From Arthrobacter citreus (GTDB taxonomy: Bacteria > Bacillota > Bacilli > Bacillales > Bacillaceae_G), in the NCBI GenBank assembly GCA_013200995.1, contig CP053688.1, forward strand, positions 4,278,001-4,342,000: DNA of 64,000 bases, given 5' to 3'. Of this stretch, positions 16,634-25,018 are shown piece by piece. The notes below the pieces were generated by a model that worked only from the letters and a program-made list of their open reading frames with translations, was not told where the DNA came from and made no database searches. The stretch's first letter is position 1. Each line of letters starts with the position of its first letter. The position numbers and the translations under genes were made by a program.

Positions 16634-17905
16634 ATGAAAAATAAATTATTTAAATCAATTGCTGTTTTATCAACGAGTATGTTGTTATTTTCAGGATGTA
16701 ATAGTAATAAAAAAGAAGAGAAAAAGTCAGGAGCAGGCGAAAAAGTAACATTAAATATATTTCAGTTTAAAGCTGAGATTGCTAAAGACCTTGAAGCTTT
16801 AGCGAATGAGTACCAGAAAGAAAATAAAAATGTAACTGTAAAAGTTCAAACAGTAGGTGGAGGTGCGGATTATGGAGCAGCGTTAAAAGCTCAATTTGCA
16901 TCAGGAAACGAACCGGATATTTTCAATAACGGTGGTTACCAAGAAGCCATTACTTGGAAGGACAAACTCGAGGATTTATCTGATCAATCTTGGGTGCCAG
17001 ATTTATATCCAGAAACAGAAAAACCGATGACTGTTGACGGAAAATTATTAGGTATGCCGATGAATACTGAAGGATATGGCTTCATTTATAACAAAGATTT
17101 ATTTGATAAAGCAGGAATTACCCAATTACCGAAAACGTTAACTGAGTTAGAAGCGACAGCTAAAAAGCTAAAAGACGCTGGCATCACACCATTTTCTGTT
17201 GGTTACGGTGAGTGGTGGATTTTAGGAATACATTTATTAAATATTCCATTTGCACAGCAGCCTGATCCAGATAAATTTATCGCTGACTTAAATGCGGGCA
17301 AAGCAAAAATTCCTGATAATGATAAGTTTAAGGAGTTTATCAAATTATTTGATTTAACGATTAAATATGGAAATAAAAATCCATTAACAACAGATTATAA
17401 TACACAAGTGACAAACTTTGCTTCTGGAAAAACAGCAATGATGCAACAAGGTAACTGGACACAAGGGATGATTGATGGCATTACTCCTAATATGAAACTT
17501 GGACTTTTACCAATGCCAATTAATGATGATCAAGACGCAATGGACAAAATCCCAGTCGGCGTACCAAATAACTGGGTAGTTAATAAAAATTCGAAAAACA
17601 AAGAAGAAGCTAAGAAGTTTTTAAACTGGATGGTTACTTCTGATACAGGGAAAAAATATATCGTTGAAAAGTTTAAATTTATCCCTGCAATTAAATCAAT
17701 TCAAGGAAAAGGCTTAGGACCAATAGCTGATGATATTCAAAAGTACTCATCAGATGGAAAAGTACTTTCATGGAACTGGTTTAAGTATCCAGACGGAGCA
17801 ACAAATGAATTTGGTGCTTCTATGCAAGCTTATGTTGGCGGACAAAAAAATGCAAAACAATTACTGCAATCGATTCAGGATAGTTGGGATAAGTTAAAGA
17901 AATAA
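16634..17905 (+). CDS. Sugar-binding lipoprotein (SBP family 1), operon 1
   Basis: Extracellular lipid-anchored receptor of the importer, 423 residues. The signal peptide ends in lipobox FSGC with lipidated C22. Conserved SBP-1 stretches include NEPDIFNNGGYQ, VDGKLLGMPMNTEGYGFIYN and the C-terminal VVNKNSKNKEEAKKFLNWM. It lies ten bases after permease 2 with AGGAGG. The paralogue at 25141-26412 is highly similar along its whole length. It is followed by a strong terminator. Confidence 0.9.
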   Translation: MKNKLFKSIAVLSTSMLLFSGCNSNKKEEKKSGAGEKVTLNIFQFKAEIAKDLEALANEYQKENKNVTVKVQTVGGGADYGAALKAQFASGNEPDIFNNGGYQEAITWKDKLEDLSDQSWVPDLYPETEKPMTVDGKLLGMPMNTEGYGFIYNKDLFDKAGITQLPKTLTELEATAKKLKDAGITPFSVGYGEWWILGIHLLNIPFAQQPDPDKFIADLNAGKAKIPDNDKFKEFIKLFDLTIKYGNKNPLTTDYNTQVTNFASGKTAMMQQGNWTQGMIDGITPNMKLGLLPMPINDDQDAMDKIPVGVPNNWVVNKNSKNKEEAKKFLNWMVTSDTGKKYIVEKFKFIPAIKSIQGKGLGPIADDIQKYSSDGKVLSWNWFKYPDGATNEFGASMQAYVGGQKNAKQLLQSIQDSWDKLKK

Positions 17906-17911
17906 TAAATC

Positions 17912-17964
17912 AAAGACAAATCTTATTTTGGAATAATTTCCAAATAAGATTTGTCTTTATTTTT
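17912..17964 (+). terminator. Terminator of sugar ABC operon 1
   Basis: Long stem: AAAGACAAATCTTATTTTGG (17912-17931) pairs with CCAAATAAGATTTGTCTTT (17940-17958) with one bulge, then a T-rich tail. Confidence 0.9.
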
Positions 17965-18109
17965 TGGTTGATTTTGGAATGGAAGAATTTGTACGATGAA
18001 TATATACAATTATTTTGATATAGTAATTGTCGAGCTGCATAAATCAATTAAATGAAATCCTGAGTTTAACCTAGATAAATAGATTAATAGTAAGGGAGAG
18101 TAATCTAAC

Positions 18110-19156
18110 ATGAAAAAATCAATTAAAAATGTAATTTTATCAACTGCGATCGTGTTTTCTTTAGGAACTGTAGTCGGGCCAGCGAATGCTGCTTCTGTTA
18201 CTTATAAAGTAAAAAAAGGGGACACGCTTTATAAAATTTCAAAATCATATAAAACAACCGTTACGGAACTTAAAAAACAAAATAAATTAAAATCAAATTC
18301 AATTAGAATTGGTCAAAAATTATATATTCCAGTAAAAGCGAAAGTTGCTCCAAAGAAGCCAGCTACTCAAACGATTAGCTCAGTAAAGCTTCCAGCAAGC
18401 GAATCAGTTAAAAAGATGGCACTAGAAATCACTTCTTGGTATGAAACATCATCATCTGAAGCCGATGCTTTTGGTACAACGAGCGGTAATTTTGATGGGC
18501 AAGGTTTATCATTTGGTGCACTTCAAGAAAATTTCGGAACAAACACTATACAACCAATTATGAAAAATATGTTTAACAATCATAATGACATCGTTTTAAA
18601 AGCGTTTAATGGAGATACGGATTCTTATAATACGTTTAAAGATGTTATCATGAACAAAACGACAAAAGAACAAGTAGCTTGGGGAGATTCAATTACGGAT
18701 CCTAAAGATAAATACCAAGTTATAGAGCCTTGGAAGACATATTTTAAAAACCTTGGAACAAGTAAAGAATGTATCGATGAACAAATTAACGCTTCAAAAT
18801 GGTATTTTGACCAAGCTGAAAAGTATTACCAAACATTCGGATTATGGACAAAAAGAGGATACGCACTAATGTTTGATATCTTCGTACAAAGTGGTGCAAT
18901 ATCAGATAAAACGAAAAACCTAATCCTTGATGACTTTAAAAAAATAGATACAAAAAATCTAACAAAAGAACAAATTGAAACGAAAAAAATGAACATCATC
19001 GTCAACCGCCGCGCTGCAGACGTAAACCAACAATGGAGAGATACATGGAAATCTAGAAAATCAGTTATTGCTAACGGAAGCGGAACTGTTGTTGGTTACG
19101 GAGACTTTTTCGATGTAACTCCTTATGGTGCTACGTTGACACATGTGAATAAATAA
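18110..19156 (+). CDS. Secreted LysM protein with predicted lysozyme-like domain
   Basis: Exported wall-binding protein of 348 residues. A Sec signal peptide occupies about residues 1-27 (cleavage after ANA). One LysM domain follows at about 30-75, TYKVKKGDTLYKISKSY to IGQKLYIP. After a Pro/Ala linker, residues 100-345 form a domain with NFDGQGLSFGALQENFGTNT. The glycine-SFGALQ arrangement resembles lysozyme-superfamily and chitosanase-like folds, so wall hydrolysis is inferred, not shown. It is monocistronic, with GGGAG before the ATG and a terminator after the stop. Confidence 0.75.
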   Translation: MKKSIKNVILSTAIVFSLGTVVGPANAASVTYKVKKGDTLYKISKSYKTTVTELKKQNKLKSNSIRIGQKLYIPVKAKVAPKKPATQTISSVKLPASESVKKMALEITSWYETSSSEADAFGTTSGNFDGQGLSFGALQENFGTNTIQPIMKNMFNNHNDIVLKAFNGDTDSYNTFKDVIMNKTTKEQVAWGDSITDPKDKYQVIEPWKTYFKNLGTSKECIDEQINASKWYFDQAEKYYQTFGLWTKRGYALMFDIFVQSGAISDKTKNLILDDFKKIDTKNLTKEQIETKKMNIIVNRRAADVNQQWRDTWKSRKSVIANGSGTVVGYGDFFDVTPYGATLTHVNK

Positions 19157-19163
19157 GTTTTAT

Positions 19164-19198
19164 GGGGGAGTCCGAGGTTTTGGACTTCTCCTTTTTTT
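19164..19198 (+). terminator. Terminator after the LysM gene
   Basis: GGGGGAGTCC pairs with GGACTTCTCC across an eight-base loop and is followed by TTTTTTT. Confidence 0.75.
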
Positions 19199-19224
19199 GG
19201 TTTTTATGCAGAAAGTAGCTGAAA

Positions 19225-19378
19225 GGCGAACACTAAGTGAACAATATAGATAAACCAGTGAACTCCGTTGATATATTGCTAAAGTCCGTTGATATATTGC
19301 TAAAGTTCGTTGATAAATTGCTAAAGTTCGTTGATATATTCCAGATCACGTTGATAAATCGCTTAAACTTGTTGGTAT
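19225..19378 (+). repeat. Array D: TTGATATATTGCTAAAG repeats
   Basis: Units begin at 19247 (TAGATAAA), 19268, 19289, 19310, 19331, 19351 and 19372; spacing is 21 bp except one 20. This array has the most uniform units: CGTTGATATATTGCTAAAGT recurs with few changes. The leader GCGAACAC is at 19227-19234, and a DnaA-box-like TTATGCAGA lies at 19204-19212. The rest of the 19157-19494 space holds the upstream terminator and, near 19480, the ribosome site of the next gene. Confidence 0.8.
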
Positions 19379-19494
19379 TTTTCAATTTTCATTAATAAAC
19401 TACATATTTTTTAAATAAACTACGTGATTTGATTTTTTTTCAGGGAATAATAAAAAGAAATATACACTACTTTTGTTCTTAGGAGAGATCTGTT

Positions 19495-19857
19495 GTGCAT
19501 TGGTATATAAAAGTGTTAAAGAACTACATAGGGTTTCATGGTCGAGCGAGCCGAACTGAATACTGGATGTTCATGTTGATTAATGCAATTATTACTTTTT
19601 TATTTACGTTAGTAGACGACTTTGCAAATACTAATGAAATGTTTGCAGGAATATACGGTTTGCTAACTTTAATACCATTAATAGCAGTCGGAGTTCGCAG
19701 GTTACACGATATAGGTAGAAGTGGTTGGTGGTATTTAATTAGTTTAATTCCGATTATCGGACAAATCATTTTATTAATAATGGCTTGTTTTAAAAGTGAA
19801 GACCATGAAAATCGATTTGGACCAGTTCCAACAAGAAGTTTTGAGTACAAAGAATAA
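19495..19857 (+). CDS. DUF805 membrane protein (copy 1)
   Basis: Encodes 120 residues, the usual DUF805 length. The family start MHWYIKVLKNYIGFHGRASRTEYW is clear, followed by four membrane segments, the conserved AVGVRRLHDIGRSGWWYLI and the tail NRFGPVP. It starts at GTG with AGGAGAG upstream. A second DUF805 gene lies 740 bases downstream. DUF805 proteins have no established activity. Confidence 0.88.
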   Translation: MHWYIKVLKNYIGFHGRASRTEYWMFMLINAIITFLFTLVDDFANTNEMFAGIYGLLTLIPLIAVGVRRLHDIGRSGWWYLISLIPIIGQIILLIMACFKSEDHENRFGPVPTRSFEYKE

Positions 19858-19863
19858 CAAAAA

Positions 19864-19891
19864 AACCTGTATCAAATAAAGGATACAGGTT
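19864..19891. terminator. Bidirectional terminator between DUF805 and VanZ genes
   Basis: AACCTGTATC (19864-19873) pairs with GATACAGGTT (19882-19891); A/T runs flank it on both sides. It ends the convergent transcripts. Confidence 0.8.
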
Positions 19892-19898
19892 CTTTCAA

Positions 19899-20315
19899 TT
19901 ATGTATTCGAACGTTGTTTCTTAATTTCTGTTCCAAGGATCATCGCAATCTTATACCCGATGTATGTTCCTAAAGAATTTAATATAACATCATCTATATC
20001 TGACCATCTAAAGGACATAAGATATTGGACAACTTCTATACTTACCGATAAAAATAAGCCAACTATTATCACTTTTTTTGAGCGCTTAATGGTCGTTAAA
20101 ATAAACCCAAATGGCACAAATAACAGGATATTTCCAAAAACATTAACGATAAATTGTTTAAAACCAAACGCATTAAACAGGTTGATTAATGGAATTAAAT
20201 TTAATCCACCTTTAGAAACACCTATTCCTAAAGAAGCGACTGGAAAAAAAGTAAACCTAAAAATAAACATAAGTGAAAATATTAACAGTAAAAATTTAAT
20301 GAAAATTGGCTTCAA
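19899..20315 (-). CDS. VanZ-like membrane protein
   Basis: Encodes about 138 residues with four membrane segments. VanZ family marks include NVFGNILLFVPFGFIL, the block SIEVVQYLMSFRWSDIDDVILNSLGTYIGY, and a C-terminal positively charged tail. The TTG at 20313-20315 was chosen because GGAGAG lies seven bases upstream; the longer frame starting at 20339 would place that site inside the gene. VanZ homologues are linked to glycopeptide resistance or to envelope functions, but the role here is open. Confidence 0.8.
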   Translation of the reverse strand: MKPIFIKFLLLIFSLMFIFRFTFFPVASLGIGVSKGGLNLIPLINLFNAFGFKQFIVNVFGNILLFVPFGFILTTIKRSKKVIIVGLFLSVSIEVVQYLMSFRWSDIDDVILNSLGTYIGYKIAMILGTEIKKQRSNT

Positions 20316-20459
20316 AATAAATCTCTCCAAAAAATGCATAGTTACGAGGTAATTATACAGTAATATTTTTAGAATTCCTCAACAAATTTTGCATTATTTG
20401 TATAAAGTGTTCCTAAAGCCATTTAATACAAGCTCCGAGTTAATCTAAAGCTACTACTT

Positions 20460-20487
20460 ACCGCCTAATAATTAGGTGGTTTTTTTG
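20460..20487 (+). terminator. Orphan terminator-like hairpin
   Basis: ACCGCCTAAT (20460-20469) pairs with ATTAGGTGGT (20471-20480), then TTTTTTT. No plus-strand gene ends just upstream, so it may belong to an unseen small RNA or be a remnant. Confidence 0.6.
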
Positions 20488-20592
20488 TGTTAATTCAAAA
20501 TAGATTGTCCAAGTATTAAAAATTAATAATGTTAATGGCATGCCAAGAATAGACTTAAATGTACCATATTTACTTCTTAGGAGGGATCTTTC

Positions 20593-20937
20593 TTGGAATG
20601 GTATTTAAAAGTATTAAAGAATTACGCAGTATTCAATGGAAGAGCTAGAAGAACCGAGTATTGGATGTTCATCCTGTTTAGTGCCATTATCACTATTATA
20701 CTTTCAATTTTACAAAGCATTGCCGGTATAGATAATGTTTTAACTGGAATTTATGGTCTTTTAACTCTGTTACCAAACTTAGCAGTAGGAGCACGTAGAT
20801 TACATGATTCTGGTAAGAGCGGTTGGTGGCTGTTACTTTGTTTGATTCCGTTTATTGGTACGATAATTCTTTTGGTTTTCTTCTGTTTGGATAGTGAAGC
20901 GGGAGAGAATCGATTTGGTGGAAATCCGAAAGAGTAA
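20593..20937 (+). CDS. DUF805 membrane protein (copy 2)
   Basis: Encodes 114 residues and is clearly a paralogue of the gene at 19495: MEWYLKVLKNYAVFNGRARRTEYW, LAVGARRLHDSGKSGWWLLL and the tail ENRFGGNPKE. It starts at TTG after AGGAGGGAT. The two copies flank the VanZ-like gene and probably arose by tandem duplication. A short terminator follows. Confidence 0.88.
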   Translation: MEWYLKVLKNYAVFNGRARRTEYWMFILFSAIITIILSILQSIAGIDNVLTGIYGLLTLLPNLAVGARRLHDSGKSGWWLLLCLIPFIGTIILLVFFCLDSEAGENRFGGNPKE

Positions 20938-20960
20938 GGGATACTTATAGAGTGGAGATG

Positions 20961-20986
20961 AACCGTCTTGAAAAAGGCGGTTTTTT
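20961..20986 (+). terminator. Terminator after DUF805 copy 2
   Basis: AACCGTC pairs imperfectly with GGCGGTT around an A-rich loop, followed by TTTTTTG. Confidence 0.6.
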
Positions 20987-21192
20987 GTCGTCTAATTATG
21001 GAAACCCTTTAATGAGGTTTAACTTTCTTTTTCAAAATCTACAATAATCTTATCAGTAAGAGAATTTAGTGATTCTGAATCTCTATGGGGGATTCTTTTT
21101 TAGTCTCTGTTAATTTTAAATAGCACCGACCACTTAATTCAATAAAAAAAGGACCACCGAAGTAGCCCAGATGAAATAAATCATACATCAAA

Positions 21193-21366
21193 TCATTGAT
21201 ATCGATTGCCTAAATATCTTCTTCTATAATCTTTACCCGGTGTTGGAATATCCATGAAGCCTTGCGCGCCCCAAACTTGATGTTCCGTTACTTTATCAAG
21301 ACTACCACTTAGTTCCACTTTTTCTTGCATTTCAATGTCATCATCATTAGGAACATCTATGTCCAT
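21193..21366 (-). CDS. Small acidic/basic peptide, unknown (57 residues)
   Basis: Encodes 57 residues beginning MDIDVPNDDDIEMQ and ending YRRRYLGNRYQ. The ATG follows GGAAAGGATGAT. The composition looks coding: an acidic N-terminus, then VWGAQGFMDIPTPGKDYRRR. It lies directly after a 24-residue frame. I do not recognise the family; it may be the tail of a decayed gene. The space 20938-21192 otherwise holds only the terminator at 20961. Confidence 0.4.
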   Translation of the reverse strand: MDIDVPNDDDIEMQEKVELSGSLDKVTEHQVWGAQGFMDIPTPGKDYRRRYLGNRYQ

Positions 21367-21369
21367 TTT

Positions 21370-21444
21370 TTAATCATCCTTTCCATATTGATCGACTAGA
21401 GCCAATCGAAAAATAATGCTTTCGATTTTATAGTCTTCTTCCAT
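21370..21444 (-). CDS. Possible 24-residue peptide upstream of the 57-residue frame
   Basis: ATG at 21442-21444 encodes MEEDYKIESIIFRLALVDQY plus four residues and stops three bases before the next start. No convincing ribosome site precedes it. It may be a leader peptide or part of a broken gene. Confidence 0.25.
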   Translation of the reverse strand: MEEDYKIESIIFRLALVDQYGKDD

Positions 21445-21530
21445 TGGTCATTCTTATACCATCAAAATGTCAGAAAGTAGAATTGGATCTGTGATTGGCT
21501 CCTAGGTGGATATGGAACGAATGGAATGAA

Positions 21531-21899
21531 TTAGTTTAATAACAGTTTTAGTGATATAAAAGTTATTAAAATACATGGAAAAAACGCTAAGCTAATTATG
21601 TATTCCTTCTTTTCCTTTTGATATTTCCATTGCATGTATGCTTGAAAAAAAGTTTGGATAATCAAATAAAAGAACCATACATTAATGAAAGATATGAATT
21701 TAATTTCCTTAAAATCGACTAAGAGAGAGATTATAAAGCTGAAAAGTAGAAGGAGACGATTTACCATTTTATGAAAGTTATTTACAGTTGAATATGTAAA
21801 CATCTTTCCATTAACGTCAAGTTTTCTTCTCAAAAGCCAATCGAAAAATATACCTATAGAAGCTATGCCTAGTAGAATCGCAATTTTTAAAATGTACAT
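21531..21899 (-). CDS. Small multi-pass membrane protein, DUF4181-like
   Basis: Encodes 122 residues with four predicted membrane segments (about residues 2-22, 45-63, 70-90, 100-120). The stretch RRKLDVNGKMFTYSTVNNFHK between the first two segments resembles DUF4181 proteins of bacilli. GGAGTG lies upstream of the ATG. It belongs to a run of minus-strand small membrane-protein genes of unknown role. Confidence 0.55.
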   Translation of the reverse strand: MYILKIAILLGIASIGIFFDWLLRRKLDVNGKMFTYSTVNNFHKMVNRLLLLFSFIISLLVDFKEIKFISFINVWFFYLIIQTFFQAYMQWKYQKEKKEYIISLAFFPCILITFISLKLLLN

Positions 21900-21972
21900 A
21901 TTCCTTAATCACTCCAGTGTATAACCGTAAATTCTTTTTATAAATTTTATATTTTCGTACTCTGATATTTGT

Positions 21973-22419
21973 TTATTCTTTTTTTATTGCCATGATTTTT
22001 AGTAGTTCGTGAAAGAGTTCTTGAGGCTGTTTAGTTACTTTGTACGTCTTTTCATCAACGGTGAGGTACCCTTTTTCGCTTAAGCCGAATATGTGATACT
22101 CTTTTTTGTATAATAGAGCAAAATCAAGATACTTATCGGTGAGATCGGTTTTTTTATGCCAAATCACTCTTCGATAGTTTGTTTTTTTTAATACGTCGAT
22201 GATCGATTTAATCTCGTTTTTTTGTTTGAACTTGTTGTTGTAAGAACTCATGTTCATTCCATCAATGTACTCCATAAAATCTATTTCCTCGATGGTTTTG
22301 TTAGTTGGTAGCACCTGTTCGAAACGAATTGGGACGACCGCATACCAGATGATGCTTGCGAGGAGCACCAATCCGATGAAACTAATTAGTAGCCATTTTT
22401 TGTTGAATAAACCTTTCAT
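21973..22419 (-). CDS. Membrane-anchored hypothetical protein
   Basis: Encodes 148 residues. One N-terminal membrane segment (residues 8-28, WLLISFIGLVLLASIIWYAV) is followed by a roughly 115-residue soluble domain with alternating charged and aromatic residues, probably outside the membrane. The ribosome site GGGAG precedes the ATG. There is no lipobox. I do not recognise the family. Confidence 0.7.
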   Translation of the reverse strand: MKGLFNKKWLLISFIGLVLLASIIWYAVVPIRFEQVLPTNKTIEEIDFMEYIDGMNMSSYNNKFKQKNEIKSIIDVLKKTNYRRVIWHKKTDLTDKYLDFALLYKKEYHIFGLSEKGYLTVDEKTYKVTKQPQELFHELLKIMAIKKE

Positions 22420-22479
22420 ATTTTCTCCCTTTTTTTGAATGTTTTACGCTCAAACTCAATCTCCGGATTAGCCATAAAA

Positions 22480-22662
22480 TCATTTTTCAATCGGTTTAGC
22501 CAGTATAATAGACACTAAAAACCCTACAAATCCTCCACCGATAGAGCCGGCCAAAGCTGAGTTAGTTTCGGCGTGAAATAGGAAGACTCTAACTGAAAAA
22601 TACGTTACTGCAAATGAAAATGCGTATAGCAAATATACATATATGCTCTTTTTCGAAATCAT
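22480..22662 (-). CDS. Small two-pass membrane protein, unknown
   Basis: Encodes 60 residues with two membrane segments separated by a short loop, HAETNSALAGSIGGG. The ATG at 22660-22662 is preferred over the upstream TTG because that TTG is inside the TTGGAGGAAAAT ribosome site. It sits in the cluster of small minus-strand membrane genes. Confidence 0.55.
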   Translation of the reverse strand: MISKKSIYVYLLYAFSFAVTYFSVRVFLFHAETNSALAGSIGGGFVGFLVSIILAKPIEK

Positions 22663-22731
22663 ATTTTCCTCCAAAAATTTATCAGCGCTAATATTTTAAT
22701 TCCACAGTGTTTTTAATACACCTTTATTTAA

Positions 22732-22766
22732 AAACAAGGAGCCGATGGTTATCGACTCCTTGTTTG
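22732..22766 (-). terminator. Terminator of the 91-residue membrane-protein gene
   Basis: AAACAAGGAGCCGAT pairs with the complementary ATCGACTCCTTGTTT with one mismatch. On the minus strand the stem is followed by TTTTAAATAAAG. Confidence 0.8.
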
Positions 22767-22771
22767 AAAGT

Positions 22772-23047
22772 TTAAAACTTCACGTCCCCAGTTAAAGCAC
22801 CTATAACGATAGCTGCAATAAGAACAGGTAATATATAAATTAAAAACTCATAGCGATCGGGTTTTAGAGTTTTTCTCGCCTTATCGAAAAGAGTTAAAAC
22901 AATATAACAAATTGCTAAACTAATGATTAGCGTTACTAAATCAATAATAGTATATGGTTTGCTTATATATCTGTCTGAGTATCTAGCAGTAAGGAATAGA
23001 ACACCCCATAGCATGAACTGTATAACGAAAAATTTAATAAACTTCAT
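22772..23047 (-). CDS. Small membrane protein, unknown
   Basis: Encodes 91 residues with three hydrophobic segments (about residues 3-22, 33-53, 67-85) and a basic loop KARKTLKPDRYEF between the second and third. The ribosome site AAAAGGAGT lies upstream of the ATG, and it has its own terminator. No family is recognised. Confidence 0.65.
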   Translation of the reverse strand: MKFIKFFVIQFMLWGVLFLTARYSDRYISKPYTIIDLVTLIISLAICYIVLTLFDKARKTLKPDRYEFLIYILPVLIAAIVIGALTGDVKF

Positions 23048-23094
23048 TTGAATAAACTCCTTTTGAACTTTTCCCGAATCTTCTTATTTCAATA

Positions 23095-23123
23095 TTGTCA
23101 TACGAAGAAGCCAATAATTAAAT
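23095..23123 (+). promoter_or_regulatory. Possible promoter of sugar ABC operon 2
   Basis: TTGTCA (23095-23100) and TTAAAT (23118-23123) are 17 bases apart. The -35 is good and the -10 is moderate. A cre box lies 65 bases downstream. Confidence 0.35.
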
Positions 23124-23162
23124 CATGATTTTCACCAAATACAATACATCAGAACAATCTAG

Positions 23163-23178
23163 TCAATATATTCCACCC
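23163..23178 (+). repeat. 16-base repeat TCAATATATTCCACCC, copy 1
   Basis: The same 16 bases occur at 25031-25046, just upstream of the binding-protein gene of the same operon. Copy 1 is 83 bases upstream of the first permease start. Confidence 0.5.
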
Positions 23179-23188
23179 TACTGTTCAA

Positions 23189-23203
23189 ATGAATACGTTT
23201 TCA
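23189..23203. promoter_or_regulatory. cre-type (CcpA) box in front of sugar ABC operon 2
   Basis: ATGAATACGTTTTCA contains the symmetric core TGAA-NN-CG-NN-TTCA and misses the broad consensus WTGNAANCGNWNNCW at one position. Placed between the likely promoter and the start codon, it would give glucose repression by a roadblock. Confidence 0.6.
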
Positions 23204-23245
23204 CAAGTGGAGAGGTATTTTATGATGATAGTGGAGGTGTTACAG

Positions 23246-24181
23246 ATGATTGAAACGAAAAAAGTGATTGATTCAAATTTATCAGATGCCAAGACAAAGA
23301 AGTCATCTAAAAAATTAAGAGATTTTTCAAATTATCTTACGTTTGTAGGACCAGTAGGTATTGTATTTGCAGCGATCGTGTTAACGCCATTTTTAATAGG
23401 GTTTTTCTATTCGTTTACTGAGTGGGATGGGGTAGCGGATTCTGCGAAGTGGGTCGGACTTGAAAATTATAAATACATTTTTACACAGGACAAAGATTTT
23501 ATTCATTCATTTCTTTTAACTGGTAAATATACATTCTTCGCGGTGATTTTGACCAATGTCATTGGTTTTGGTTTAGCGTTGATTGTAACTCAAGCCTTGA
23601 AAACAAGAAATATTTTAAGAACGATATTTTTCCTACCAAACTTGATTGGTGGTTTATTATTAGGATTCATTTGGCAGTTCATTTTTAATAAAGGTTTAAT
23701 TTCGGTTGGACAGATATTACATTCAGACTTTTTACAAAGAGCACTTTTAGGAGAAGAAAAGGGTGCGTTTTGGGCGATTGTAATCGTGGCGGTTTGGCAA
23801 GGTGCAGGTTACATAATGGTTATTTATGTAGCGGCACTGCAAGGTGTACCACAGGAATTAATTGAAGCAGCTCAAATTGATGGTGCGAATAAATTCCAGG
23901 TGTTACGTAAAATTGTTATTCCAATGGTAGCACCAGCTGTAACAGTTTGTTTATTCTTAACGATTTCATGGTCGTTTAAAGTGTTTGATACAAACCTTTC
24001 GTTAACAAATGGTGGACCGTTTAAGTCTACGGAAATGTTGGCATTAAATATTTATACTGAGGCTTTTGTTAATAACCGTTATGGATTAGGTGAAGCGAAA
24101 GCAATTGTATTCTTCGTAGTCGTTGCGTTAATTTCGGTGATTCAAGTTTACCTTACGAAGAAGAAGGAGGTTGAGGCATAA
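23246..24181 (+). CDS. Sugar ABC transporter permease 1, operon 2 (paralogue)
   Basis: CUT1 permease of 311 residues, homologous to the gene at 14841. The ATG at 23246 was chosen because GGAGGTGT lies seven bases upstream; the longer frame to 23189 would translate the cre box. EAA loop: PQELIEAAQIDGANKFQVLR. It overlaps permease 2 by one base (TAATG). The N-terminal 25 residues differ from the paralogue while the membrane core is conserved. Confidence 0.9.
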   Translation: MIETKKVIDSNLSDAKTKKSSKKLRDFSNYLTFVGPVGIVFAAIVLTPFLIGFFYSFTEWDGVADSAKWVGLENYKYIFTQDKDFIHSFLLTGKYTFFAVILTNVIGFGLALIVTQALKTRNILRTIFFLPNLIGGLLLGFIWQFIFNKGLISVGQILHSDFLQRALLGEEKGAFWAIVIVAVWQGAGYIMVIYVAALQGVPQELIEAAQIDGANKFQVLRKIVIPMVAPAVTVCLFLTISWSFKVFDTNLSLTNGGPFKSTEMLALNIYTEAFVNNRYGLGEAKAIVFFVVVALISVIQVYLTKKKEVEA

Positions 24182-25011
24182 TGCTAAAAGAACGATATAC
24201 TAGCCTAACTTTTATATTAGAAGTAGCGGCAATCATACTTGCTCTCATCTTCTTAGTTCCTTTCTATTATGTATTAGGAAACTCGTTTAAATCATTTGCT
24301 GATATTTTGCAAAATACATCTTCGCTTCCAAAAAGCTTAGATTTTACAAACTATAAACAAGCAATTGAAGTAATGGATTTTTGGAAAGCTCTGATGAATT
24401 CTTTAATCGTGACAGTTATTAGTAATGTTGTAATCGTCTTTTTCTGTTCGATGGCAGCTTATAAATTAGTTCGTTCGAAAAGTAAGATTTCAAATGTCAT
24501 TTTCTTTATCTTTGTAGCAACAATGGTTATTCCGTTCCAATCAATTATGATTCCATTAGTGAAGGTTGGAAGTACTCTTCATTTAATGAATAGTCATTGG
24601 GGATTAATAATCATGTATTTAGGCTTTGGTTCAGCTTTATCAATCTTCCTTTATCATGGATTTATTAAAACGATTCCGATTGAGTTAGAAGAAGCGGCAA
24701 TTATTGATGGATGTTCACCGGCGATGGTTTTCTGGAGAGTTGTGTTTCCTTTATTAAAACCAATTACCGTTACAATTGTGATTTTAAATACGTTATGGAT
24801 TTGGAATGACTTCTTATTACCATCACTTGTTTTACGAGATATGGAGTTAAGAACGATTCCGCTTGCTACATTCTATTTCTTTGGAGCATATACAAAACAA
24901 TGGAACTTAGCATTATCTGGACTTGTTTTAGGGATCACTCCATTACTACTTTTCTACTTTGCAGCACAGAAACATATCATTAAAGGAATTACGAGCGGTT
25001 CAATTAAATAA
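24181..25011 (+). CDS. Sugar ABC transporter permease 2, operon 2 (paralogue)
   Basis: 276 residues, the same length as its paralogue at 15794 and largely identical, for example FYYVLGNSFKSFADILQNTS and LEEAAIIDGC. It is translated from ATG overlapping the previous stop. It ends KHIIKGITSGSIK. The following 129 bases contain an inverted repeat that may lower read-through or protect the upstream mRNA. Confidence 0.9.
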   Translation: MLKERYTSLTFILEVAAIILALIFLVPFYYVLGNSFKSFADILQNTSSLPKSLDFTNYKQAIEVMDFWKALMNSLIVTVISNVVIVFFCSMAAYKLVRSKSKISNVIFFIFVATMVIPFQSIMIPLVKVGSTLHLMNSHWGLIIMYLGFGSALSIFLYHGFIKTIPIELEEAAIIDGCSPAMVFWRVVFPLLKPITVTIVILNTLWIWNDFLLPSLVLRDMELRTIPLATFYFFGAYTKQWNLALSGLVLGITPLLLFYFAAQKHIIKGITSGSIK

Positions 25012-25018
25012 TGTGATT

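Noticed and set aside
23189..23245. Upstream extension of the operon 2 permease to 23189
   Set aside because: It would translate the cre box and lacks a ribosome site; the ATG at 23246 has GGAGGTGT at proper spacing.
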